From an uncultured Negativicutes bacterium (GTDB lineage Bacteria; Bacillota; Negativicutes; Acidaminococcales; Acidaminococcaceae): a stretch of DNA of 25,700 bases. Made by a program: the position numbers and the translations under genes. Position 1 is the first letter of the stretch. Every line of letters starts with the position of its first letter. Location: contig CALAZX010000081.1 of NCBI GenBank assembly GCA_937926555.1, positions 1 to 25,700 on the forward strand, read 5' to 3'. Below are positions 1-6,087 of the stretch, piece after piece. The notes under the pieces were generated by a model. The model saw only the letters and a list, made by a program, of their open reading frames with translations. It was not told the DNA's origin and did not search any database.

Positions 1-332
1 AGGACAGCTTCGTCCGCATCACCGCCCGGGGGGAGATGGTGATGATGAACACCCATATCAGCCCTTACGACTTCGGCAACGTGAACAACCATGATCCCCT
101 GCGTACCCGCCGGCTGCTGATGCACCGCCGGGAGATCGACCGTCTGCTGGGCAAGATCAAGGAGAAGGGCCTGACCCTGGTCCCCCTGAAGATGTACTTC
201 AAGCACGGCCTGGTGAAGGTGGCCGTGGCCCTGGCGGAAGGCAAGAAAGTCTACGACAAGCGCCGCGACATCGCCAAGAAGGACGCCAACCGGGAGATCC
301 AGCGGGCGCTGAAAGACCGGCAGAGGTACTGA
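1..332 (+). CDS. smpB: SsrA-binding protein SmpB (C-terminal part, 5' end outside window)
   Basis: SmpB binds tmRNA and delivers it to stalled ribosomes for trans-translation in the cytoplasm. The reading frame is open from the first bases (first full codon at 3) and ends at a TGA at 330-332, so about 109 C-terminal residues are present out of roughly 150-160 usual. Recognisable family blocks, in order, are NTHISPY, NHDPLRTRRLL, KGLTLVPLKMYFK and a basic tail with YDKR; that tail in known SmpB proteins folds into the ribosomal mRNA channel. Methionines near 36-47 are internal, because homology clearly continues upstream. The next gene starts 3 bases after the stop, so the two are probably cotranscribed. 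The tmRNA partner gene lies about 17 kb downstream in the same window. Identification is secure; only the N-terminus is missing. Confidence 0.96.
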   Translation, partial: DSFVRITARGEMVMMNTHISPYDFGNVNNHDPLRTRRLLMHRREIDRLLGKIKEKGLTLVPLKMYFKHGLVKVAVALAEGKKVYDKRRDIAKKDANREIQRALKDRQRY

Positions 333-335
333 TCC

Positions 336-1637
336 ATGGTGCTGAACGGGAATAAGAGAGAGACAGTCAGACAGCAGGTGGAGGACATCACCTACTATCT
401 GACCTACAAACCGGTGCGGCGGATCAACCTCCGCATCAAGGTGCCGGAAGGGAAAGTGATGGTGTCGGCGCCGCTGACGGTGAGCCAGGCCACGGTGGAG
501 GCGTTTGTCCGCAAGAACCGTGACTGGATCCGGCAGCAGATGGAGAAGCTGAACCTCACCGGCATCCGCCAGGAGCGCCGCTACGTCACCGGCGAGACCT
601 ACTATGTGTGGGGCCGGAAATACGAGCTGGTGGTGGTGGAGATGGAGCCGGACCTGTTCGCCGGCATGGAGGAGCCCCTGCCCGCGGCAAGCGGCAAGGC
701 GGCAGCCACCTCGTCGGCCCAGGTGGAGGATGACTCCGACCGGGTGATCCAGGGGACCCTCTTCGCCGAGGACCCGCTCTTCCGGGAGCAGGAGGAGAGC
801 GACATGGCCGGAGCCAACGGCCTCTTCGCCGAAGGGGAGGAGAGGGACGGCAGTCTGCCCATGGGGCGTCTGCGGTCCATTTTCGACCCGGACAACTACG
901 GCCCCCAGGACGGGCTCCTGGTCTGCTCCGACGGGCAGCAGAGCCTCTTCGGGAGCAGCTCCGGAGCAGGTGCGGCAGCTAGTGGAAGAAGCGGCGGCAT
1001 GACCAGCGGCTTCGGCACCGCGGGGAAAGACCGTACCGGCGATCCTTCCGCCGCAGGGTCCGCCACCGGACGTGACGGTGGCCGGAGAGGCGGCGACGCA
1101 CTGCTGCTGTGGGATGCGGAGGACGAGAGGACGGAACGGCAGGTGGCCGGCCCGTCGGAAGGGAACTGCTGCGCCGCGGCGGATTCCCCTTCCCGGGCGT
1201 CCCGGGAGGAGCGGGGCAGGGAGACCGAGGCGGTGATCCGTGTGGACCGCCGCCACATCACGCTCCAGTGCCCCAAGGGGACCAGCGTGGAGGACCGGCG
1301 GAATTACCTGGAGCTGTGGCTCCGGGAACGGCTGGAGGCCTATCTGCCGGCTGTGTTCCGCGCCTGCGGGCTGATTGTGGGCAAGGAGGCCTCCTCCTGG
1401 TACGTGCGGAAGATGACCTCCCGCTGGGGCACCTGCAACGTGCGCACCGGACGGGTCTGCATCAACCTGAACCTGGCCCATTTCAAGCCGGAGTTCCTCA
1501 CCTACATCGTGACCCACGAGCTGACCCATCTCTGGGAGACGGGCCACGGGGAACGGTTCAAGGAGCGGATGGACATGTACTATCCGGAATGGCGGGAACG
1601 CCGGAAAGAGCTGAAGACCCTAAGCTACATGCTGTAG
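336..1637 (+). CDS. YgjP-like M48-type zinc metallopeptidase with long low-complexity insert
   Basis: The 433-aa protein belongs to the YgjP/DUF45 family of predicted cytoplasmic zinc metallopeptidases, whose substrates are poorly known. Residues ~25-105 match the family N-terminus, with a run of RRINLRIKV type. Residues ~300-433 hold the catalytic part: WYVRKMTSRWGTC, then HELTH at 394-398, giving zinc ligands H394 and H398 and catalytic E395, with H404 as likely third ligand in ETGH. Family members are usually about 230-240 aa. The excess comes from residues ~110-300, rich in Gly, Ser, Ala, Asp, Glu and Arg, without recognisable domain and probably disordered. The ATG at 336 sits 3 bases after the smpB stop, with AGAGG about 8 bases upstream inside smpB. 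Family assignment is strong; the role is unknown. Confidence 0.85.
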   Translation: MVLNGNKRETVRQQVEDITYYLTYKPVRRINLRIKVPEGKVMVSAPLTVSQATVEAFVRKNRDWIRQQMEKLNLTGIRQERRYVTGETYYVWGRKYELVVVEMEPDLFAGMEEPLPAASGKAAATSSAQVEDDSDRVIQGTLFAEDPLFREQEESDMAGANGLFAEGEERDGSLPMGRLRSIFDPDNYGPQDGLLVCSDGQQSLFGSSSGAGAAASGRSGGMTSGFGTAGKDRTGDPSAAGSATGRDGGRRGGDALLLWDAEDERTERQVAGPSEGNCCAAADSPSRASREERGRETEAVIRVDRRHITLQCPKGTSVEDRRNYLELWLRERLEAYLPAVFRACGLIVGKEASSWYVRKMTSRWGTCNVRTGRVCINLNLAHFKPEFLTYIVTHELTHLWETGHGERFKERMDMYYPEWRERRKELKTLSYML

Positions 1638-1699
1638 ACTTCTGGCATGAAAAAGAAAAAGCGGAGACGCATCGTGGCGGCTCCGCACAGGAAATAAAA

Positions 1700-1749
1700 A
1701 GAGACCCCTGCATGGGCCGCTCGTCAGACGCGCGGATCATACAGGGGTC
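1700..1749 (-). terminator. Intrinsic terminator of the rubredoxin gene
   Basis: On the minus strand an 11-bp stem (GACCCCTGTAT paired with ATGCAGGGGTC, one G-U) closes a loop of about 28 bases. It is followed by TCTTTTTATTTC and lies 14 bases after the rubredoxin stop. Confidence 0.7.
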
Positions 1750-1762
1750 GATTTATTACGGG

Positions 1763-1924
1763 TCAGTCTTCGGGAGAGAACTGGTCCTTGCCTACGCCGC
1801 AGAGGGGGCATACCCAGTCTTCCGGCAGTTCGTCAAAAGATGTTCCCGGTCCGATACCGCTGTTGGGATCGCCTACTTCCGGATCATATACGTAACCGCA
1901 AACCATGCATACATATTTTTTCAT
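1763..1924 (-). CDS. Rubredoxin
   Basis: This 53-aa protein is a classical rubredoxin, a cytoplasmic one-electron carrier with a single iron bound by four cysteines; in anaerobes it often feeds oxygen- or peroxide-detoxifying enzymes. The ligands appear as C6-x-x-C9-G and C39-x-x-C42-G. Between them lie the usual aromatic and acidic core residues, including Y4, Y11, Y13, the DPxxGDP stretch at 14-20, F30 and W37. Length and spacing match the family exactly. The ATG at 1924 is preceded by AGAGG about 9 bases upstream. The gene stands alone, convergent with the peptidase gene and divergent from the nicotinate phosphoribosyltransferase gene, with its own terminator. No redox partner lies next to it. 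Confidence 0.95.
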   Translation of the reverse strand: MKKYVCMVCGYVYDPEVGDPNSGIGPGTSFDELPEDWVCPLCGVGKDQFSPED

Positions 1925-1965
1925 CGTGATGACCTCTTTTCTCTGAATGATTTTTTGATGTTTTC

Positions 1966-2047
1966 CCGGGTCTGTGGCCAGAGCCTGCCGGGAAGGTTAC
2001 CTTGGATAACCTTTTCCCCTATTATACCATAGTTTTCTGATAAGCAA
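1966..2047 (-). promoter_or_regulatory. Promoter and leader of the rubredoxin gene
   Basis: A perfect TATAAT (minus strand, 2021-2026) has TTGCTT (2042-2047) upstream at a short 15-base spacing. The leader contains a 7-bp inverted repeat (AAGGTTA/TAACCTT, 1993-2013) and a CCCGG/CCGGG repeat at 1966-1993. The repeats could be an operator or mRNA hairpins. Confidence 0.4.
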
Positions 2048-2143
2048 ATAGGGGAAAAGTGAAAAAACTGAGACATTGCCCGTATCCTTTTGAAAACGCG
2101 GCAGGAAGCGGCATCGGAGAATCACACACGCCGCATCCTTTCA

Positions 2144-2172
2144 TTGATTAAAAGATAGAAAAAAGGTATAAT
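2144..2172 (+). promoter_or_regulatory. Promoter for the pncB-type gene
   Basis: TTGATT at 2144-2149 and TATAAT at 2167-2172 are separated by exactly 17 bases in an A-rich stretch. Transcription would start near 2179, leaving a leader of about 277 nt before the start codon. Confidence 0.8.
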
Positions 2173-2178
2173 ATATCA

Positions 2179-2455
2179 ATAGCCCTTAAAACCGGATTTT
2201 CTGGAGAAGAGAAGGAAGGGGCTGTTCCTGCCGGACAATCCGCTCTGCAGAGAGTGGCGGCGGCAGGAGATTGAAGGAAGAATCCACGGGTGCGACCGGA
2301 TGGACGCGTATCGGTGCAGGTATCAGGCAGCAGATGCTTGTCTCCGGCGAAGTCAGCATGGTACCGGCGCAGGGAGGCCGCTTCTGAAGAAGGGCCCCAG
2401 TCCACGGTGTCAGCCCGTCATTGCTTCCGGAGAAGTGATAAAAGGAGATGTTTGT
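2179..2455 (+). promoter_or_regulatory. Long structured leader of the pncB-type gene, weakly T-box-like
   Basis: The untranslated leader is G+C rich with several possible hairpins. It contains AGAGAG near 2250 and, around 2358, TGGTACCGGCG, one base away from the T-box core TGGNACCGCG that binds the tRNA acceptor end. A small CTTCCGGAGAAG hairpin lies just before the ribosome-binding site. I see no clear terminator with a U-tract. The start codon frame stays open upstream to about 2300, but the Shine-Dalgarno and family N-terminus both support the ATG at 2456. The T-box reading is tentative; this may simply be an unclassified leader. Confidence 0.3.
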
Positions 2456-3913
2456 ATGGCAGTGAACACTGCGATGAATCTGTCCATGCTGTGTGACTTC
2501 TACGAGTTCACCATGGGCAACGGTTATTTCAAAAACGGTTTCTACAAGAAAATCACGTATTTCGACATTTTCTACCGTTCCGTACCGGACCAGGGCGGCT
2601 ATGCGCTGGCTTCCGGACTGTACGACGTGATCGATTACGTGAAGAATCTGCATTTCGCGGAGGAGGACATCGCCTATCTGAGAGGCAAGGGGATTTTCGA
2701 TGAGGATTTCCTGGCCTATCTGGCGGATTTCCGCTTTACCGGGGATATCTACGCGGTGCCGGACGGCACGCCCATCTTCCCCTATGAGCCCATCATGACG
2801 GTGCGGGCTCCGGCGGCGGAGGCCCAGCTCATGGAGACCTTCCTGCTGCTGTGCATCAACCACCAGTCCTGCATCACCACCAAGGCCAACCGTATCGTCC
2901 GGGCGGCGGCAGGCCGTCCTGTGATGGAGTTCGGCTCCCGCAGGGCACAGGGCATCGCCGGTGCGGTGATCGGCGCCCGTGCGGCCTATATCGGCGGCTG
3001 CGCGGCCACGGCATGCACCCTCACCGACGAGCTGTATGGTGTTCCGGCGGTGGGCACCATGGCCCATTCCTGGGTGCAGATGTTCGATTCCGAATATGAG
3101 GCCTTCAAATACTACTGCCAGCTGTACCCGGAGAACGCGGTGCTGCTGGTGGACACCTACAACACCCTGAAGAGCGGTCTGCCCAACGCCATCCGCGTCT
3201 TCAAGGAGGAGCTGGTTCCCAAGGGAATCACCAACTTCGGCATCCGCCTGGATTCCGGCGACCTGGCCTATCTGACGAAGAAAGCCCGGAAAATGCTGGA
3301 TGAGGCCGGTCTGCCCCAGTGCAAGATTGTGGTCTCCAACTCCCTGGACGAGTACCTGATCCGCGACCTGATCCTCCAGGGCGCCAAGATCGACTCCTTC
3401 GGCGTAGGCGAGCGGCTGATCACATCCAAGACATCCCCGGTCTTCGGCGGCGTCTACAAGCTGGTCGCAGTGGAGGATGAGAAGGGGAACATCATCCCCA
3501 AAATCAAGATCAGCGAGAACACCGCCAAGATCACCAACCCCGGCTTCAAGAAGGTCTACCGGTATTACGACAAGAAGACCGGCAAGGCCATCGCCGATGA
3601 GATCTGCCTCTTCGACGAGGTTGTCACCGGCGACGAGCCCCATACCATCTTCGACCCGGAGGACACCTGGAAACGGCGGACCCTCAAGGAATTCACCGTA
3701 CGGGAGCTGCTGGTCCCCATCTTCAAGAACGGCGAACTGGTCTACGACCGTCCCGGCCTGAAGGAGACCCAGCAGTACTGCCAGAAAGAGGTTGCCACCT
3801 TGTGGGATGAGGTGAAGCGGTTCGAGAACCCCCATATCTACAATGTGGACCTGTCCAAGAAACTGTGGGACCTGAAACACGACATGCTGGCCGAACTGGG
3901 CCGGGTGCTGTGA
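2456..3913 (+). CDS. pncB: Nicotinate phosphoribosyltransferase
   Basis: This 485-aa cytoplasmic enzyme joins nicotinate and PRPP to give nicotinate mononucleotide, the entry step of NAD salvage, usually with ATP hydrolysis. The N-terminus NLSMLCDFYEFTMGNGYF is typical of the family. EFGSRRAQG at about 158-166 and GTMAHSWVQ at about 200-208 (with the active-site His region) are family hallmarks. SGDLAYL, SNSLDEYLI and FGVGERLITS follow in the phosphoribosyl-binding half. Length fits the long bacterial subgroup. The ATG at 2456 has AAAGGAG about 9 bases upstream; longer in-frame starts from 2300 lack such a site. A strong terminator follows at 4051. It appears monocistronic. Identification is confident; control by the long leader is unproven. 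Confidence 0.93.
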   Translation: MAVNTAMNLSMLCDFYEFTMGNGYFKNGFYKKITYFDIFYRSVPDQGGYALASGLYDVIDYVKNLHFAEEDIAYLRGKGIFDEDFLAYLADFRFTGDIYAVPDGTPIFPYEPIMTVRAPAAEAQLMETFLLLCINHQSCITTKANRIVRAAAGRPVMEFGSRRAQGIAGAVIGARAAYIGGCAATACTLTDELYGVPAVGTMAHSWVQMFDSEYEAFKYYCQLYPENAVLLVDTYNTLKSGLPNAIRVFKEELVPKGITNFGIRLDSGDLAYLTKKARKMLDEAGLPQCKIVVSNSLDEYLIRDLILQGAKIDSFGVGERLITSKTSPVFGGVYKLVAVEDEKGNIIPKIKISENTAKITNPGFKKVYRYYDKKTGKAIADEICLFDEVVTGDEPHTIFDPEDTWKRRTLKEFTVRELLVPIFKNGELVYDRPGLKETQQYCQKEVATLWDEVKRFENPHIYNVDLSKKLWDLKHDMLAELGRVL

Positions 3914-4000
3914 GAGGAACTGCGGCGGACCTGTCCGGAGCGCTCCCTGCGGCAATATGGCTGTGAGGGCGTGACCGGATTATAAGAATCGGACTGTCTG

Positions 4001-4037
4001 TAAAAAAAAGAAAACGCCCTGACACGGATCCGTCAGG
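4001..4037 (-). terminator. Intrinsic terminator of the mrp-type gene
   Basis: On the minus strand, CCTGAC pairs with GTCAGG around a short loop, followed by GCGTTTTCTTTTTTTT. It lies about 110 bases after the ATPase stop, convergent with the pncB terminator. Confidence 0.6.
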
Positions 4038-4050
4038 ACGCTATAAACTA

Positions 4051-4084
4051 AGAAGCCCGTGCATCGCGCACGGGCTTCTTTTTT
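4051..4084 (+). terminator. Intrinsic terminator of the pncB-type gene
   Basis: A perfect 12-bp stem (AGAAGCCCGTGC / GCACGGGCTTCT) with loop ATCGC runs straight into a T-run. It lies about 140 bases after the pncB stop. Confidence 0.88.
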
Positions 4085-4148
4085 GTTCTGTATTCTTCTT
4101 GCCGGTTTGTTGCTGCCGGGCTGCCGTTTTTCAGTTCCGGCGTTCCGG

Positions 4149-4979
4149 TCAGTCCAGGGCCAGCAGGGTGTCCCGGATCTCGGCCAGGTACTCCGGCGCC
4201 AGGTTCTCCAGCTCGCCTTTGTCCACGGCGGCCGCCAGCGCCGGATCCACCGGCATGCGGGAGACATGCTCCACGCCGAACTTCTCCGCGGTCTCCTTGA
4301 CACGGCTGGGACCGAAGACCTCATGCTCGCCGCCGCAGTCGGGGCAGCGGAAGTAGCTGAAGTTCTCCACCATGCCCAGCACGGGGACCTTCATCATGGA
4401 GGCCATGTTCACGGCTTTCTCCACAATCATGCCCACCAGCTCCTGAGGGGAGGCCACGATGACGATGCCATCCACCGGCAGACTCTGGAACACGGTCAGG
4501 GCCACGTCGCCGGTTCCCGGAGGCATGTCCACCAGCATGTAGTCGATGTCGCCGTAGTTCACGTCGGTCCAGAACTGCTCGATGACACCGCCGATCAGCG
4601 GTCCGCGCCATACCACGGGATCCGTCTCGTGGGGGAGCAGCAGGTTGATGGACATCACCTTGATGCCTGTCTTGGTCACGGCAGGCTCGATGCCCGCGGG
4701 GGTGCCCGTCACCCGGGTGTGGAGTCCGAAGGCCGCCGGGATGGAGGGGCCGGTGATATCCGCGTCCAGCACGGCCACTTTCTTGCCGGCTTTCTGCAGG
4801 AGCACCGCCAGGAGGGAAGTCACCATGGACTTGCCCACGCCGCCCTTGCCGCTGACAACGCCGATGACCTTGCCGATATGGGTATGGGGGTTGCATTTCT
4901 TCTTCATGATAGGCTGATTCTTTCTCTCGCCACATTCCGCGGAACAGGAGCCGCAGTCGTGGTTGCAGTTTTCACTCAT
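4149..4979 (-). CDS. mrp: Mrp/NBP35-type iron-sulfur carrier P-loop ATPase
   Basis: This 276-aa protein belongs to the Mrp/ApbC/Nbp35 group of cytoplasmic ATPases that hold and transfer Fe-S clusters to apo-proteins. The deviant Walker A motif GKGGVGKS is at 44-51, DADITGPS follows, and VDMPPGTGD is the Walker B/switch block. A cysteine cluster near the N-terminus (C5, C9, C12, C16) and a CPDCGG pair near the C-terminus are potential cluster ligands. An in-frame ATG lies five codons upstream at 4994. The GGAG of the ribosome site overlaps that codon and sits about 9 bases before the ATG at 4979, so the shorter start is preferred. The gene is convergent with pncB and divergent from the mutase leader. 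Confidence 0.92.
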   Translation of the reverse strand: MSENCNHDCGSCSAECGERKNQPIMKKKCNPHTHIGKVIGVVSGKGGVGKSMVTSLLAVLLQKAGKKVAVLDADITGPSIPAAFGLHTRVTGTPAGIEPAVTKTGIKVMSINLLLPHETDPVVWRGPLIGGVIEQFWTDVNYGDIDYMLVDMPPGTGDVALTVFQSLPVDGIVIVASPQELVGMIVEKAVNMASMMKVPVLGMVENFSYFRCPDCGGEHEVFGPSRVKETAEKFGVEHVSRMPVDPALAAAVDKGELENLAPEYLAEIRDTLLALD

Positions 4980-5024
4980 TGTATTCATCTCCATATATGG
5001 TGTTAGATAAAGCTTTCTCTGTTT

Positions 5025-5053
5025 AATTTACTCTACAAATTGGGCTCTGTCAA
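5025..5053 (-). promoter_or_regulatory. Promoter for the mrp-type gene
   Basis: On the minus strand, TTGACA (5048-5053) and TAAATT (5025-5030) have a 17-base spacer, about 45 bases before the start codon. Confidence 0.6.
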
Positions 5054-5262
5054 ACTTTACGGTCTGTTGGGGGATATTTCTGCCGCTCTGGTGGAAGAAG
5101 AAGGGGAGAGAATCTGTGCCGCGATGAAAGCGGGGGAGGAAGGCGGAAAGCGGCGGGATGATAAAAATACGGAATAATGCATGAATGGCTTGCTAAAGGG
5201 GCTTTGGATGCATAAAAAAACAGATTTTTTACTTTTGTAGAAAAAATTGCAATATAAATGAC
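5054..5262 (+). other. Intergenic stretch without recognisable gene
   Basis: Only short ORFs without convincing ribosome sites are present between the mrp promoter and the riboswitch promoter. The sequence becomes A+T rich towards 5210-5262, as expected upstream of a strong promoter. Confidence 0.5.
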
Positions 5263-5291
5263 TTGACAATTCAATTGAGATAGATTACTAT
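5263..5291 (+). promoter_or_regulatory. Promoter of the riboswitch-mutase transcript
   Basis: A consensus TTGACA (5263-5268) is followed after 17 bases by TACTAT (5286-5291). The start point would be near 5298, just ahead of the cobalamin aptamer. Confidence 0.85.
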
Positions 5292-5322
5292 TAAAACTGT
5301 AGTCGACAACTGAATACAACAG

Positions 5323-5471
5323 TACAGGTACTCTACGGAGTTTGAAAGAGAAGCCGGTTGAAATCCGGCGCGGTCCCGCCGCTGTAAGGGGGAGCGAACT
5401 TCCATAGCCACTGGGCGAAAGCCCGGGAAGGGGAAGCTAGCCATGATCCTGAGCCAGAAGAACTGCCTGTA
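5323..5471 (+). promoter_or_regulatory. Cobalamin (AdoCbl) riboswitch aptamer
   Basis: The aptamer shows the class hallmarks in order: the GCCGGTTGAAATCCGGC arm, the GGTCCCGCCGCTGTAAGGGGGAG core, GCCACTGGGCGAAAGCCCGGGAAGG, and the B12 box AGCCAGAAGAACTGCCTGT. TACAGG (5323-5328) pairs with CCTGTA (5466-5471) to close P1. Cobalamin riboswitches normally lower expression of B12 synthesis or uptake genes when the cofactor is abundant. Here the first coding genes downstream encode an AdoCbl-dependent enzyme, so the sense of the control is an open question. Confidence 0.95.
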
Positions 5472-5497
5472 TGATCATCACTGCTTGACCCGCGAGC

Positions 5498-5579
5498 GAC
5501 GGGGAGGAGATGTCTGCGAAACCTGGAAAGGGTTCTTACAGCCGCCTTCACACCGTCTTTGTCAAAAGACGGTTTTTTT
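5498..5579 (+). terminator. Expression platform and intrinsic terminator of the cobalamin riboswitch
   Basis: ACCGTCTTT (5552-5560) pairs perfectly with AAAGACGGT (5565-5573) around a GTCA loop, followed by seven Ts. GACGG at 5498-5502 can instead pair with CCGTC in the left arm, a candidate antiterminator. The terminator lies about 510 bases before the mutase start. Confidence 0.82.
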
Positions 5580-5684
5580 ATTGGGCTGCTTCTGCAAGGC
5601 TTGTAATTGTCCGCCTGCAGAAGGCTGAGGTAGTTATAATACGGCCTGGACAACCGTTTTATAAATGATTTGCCATTCTCAAAC

Positions 5685-6023
5685 CTTCCTGGAACAGGGT
5701 GCGGTGCGCATGATTACCCCATTATCATGTGATACCGCACCTAGACAGGTAAGGGAATGACTACCGGATGCCACAACCAGTTCCGAGGACGGATCTCTCA
5801 GTCGTAATCAAAGTTTCCTTATATACGGCACACACTCTCACAAATTACTCTCACACAAACAGCAAGGGAAACCGGAATGTCGCCGGGCTCTCCCGCTATT
5901 TTCATGCAATGCAGTTAAGCCAAGTGCTTGTGGAATATATGCGTCATAACGGGTAATCGAGGAGGTGAAGACGTGTGCTTGTCACGATTATCCAAAAAAT
6001 GAAGGATAATCGTTTTTTATTTT
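5685..6023 (+). promoter_or_regulatory. Second structured RNA attenuator before mutA (class not recognised)
   Basis: A long hairpin at 5698-5741 has an 8-bp outer stem (GGTGCGGT/ACCGCACC) and a 6-bp inner stem (CATGAT/ATCATG). GGAAC at 5691 can pair with GTTCC at 5780 to enclose it. Further hairpins lie at 5866-5900 and 5917-5929. The 3' end is an intrinsic terminator: CGATTATCC (5985-5993) with GGATAATCG (6004-6012), then TTTTTTATTTT. GGGTAATCG at 5951-5959 can pair with the same left arm along all nine positions (one G-U), a mutually exclusive antiterminator. It resembles no riboswitch class I can name. A weak TATAAT at 5635-5640 could give it a separate promoter, but no good -35 element is present. 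Confidence 0.6.
5973..6002 (+). CDS. Candidate nine-codon leader peptide across the terminator
   Basis: AGGAGGTG at 5960-5967 is an almost perfect Shine-Dalgarno, placed 5 bases before a GTG. The frame reads nine codons (Met-Cys-Leu-Ser-Arg-Leu-Ser-Lys-Lys) and stops at TGA 6000-6002, inside the loop of the 5985-6012 terminator hairpin. A ribosome here would cover the left arm and block termination. It has no run of one amino acid typical of amino-acid attenuators, so ribosome binding itself may be what matters. Translation is not proven; chance is possible, although so strong a site is unusual. Confidence 0.4.
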   Translation: MCLSRLSKK

Positions 6024-6087
6024 CCTGAGTAGTACGGAGGATTTCCACCGTGCAACTATATAAATCAAAAGAGGAGGTAAATTATTA

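Noticed and set aside
1109..2032. 307-codon plus-strand frame overlapping the peptidase and rubredoxin genes
   Set aside because: It overlaps two well-supported genes in another frame and strand and has no family features.
2300..2455. N-terminal extension of the nicotinate phosphoribosyltransferase
   Set aside because: The extra 52 residues are not family-like, and a well-placed AAAGGAG precedes the ATG at 2456.
2186..3955. 589-codon minus-strand frame opposite pncB
   Set aside because: Shadow of the confident plus-strand gene, with low-complexity composition and no recognisable domain.
5510..5668. 52-codon ORF running through the cobalamin riboswitch terminator
   Set aside because: Its GGAGG-type site is only about 0-2 bases from the ATG, too close for efficient initiation, and the product resembles nothing; noted only because the second terminator also overlaps an ORF.
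5685..6023. Second cobalamin riboswitch, T-box, or group I/II intron
   Set aside because: No B12 box, no TGGNACC core, and no group II domain V or group I core could be found.
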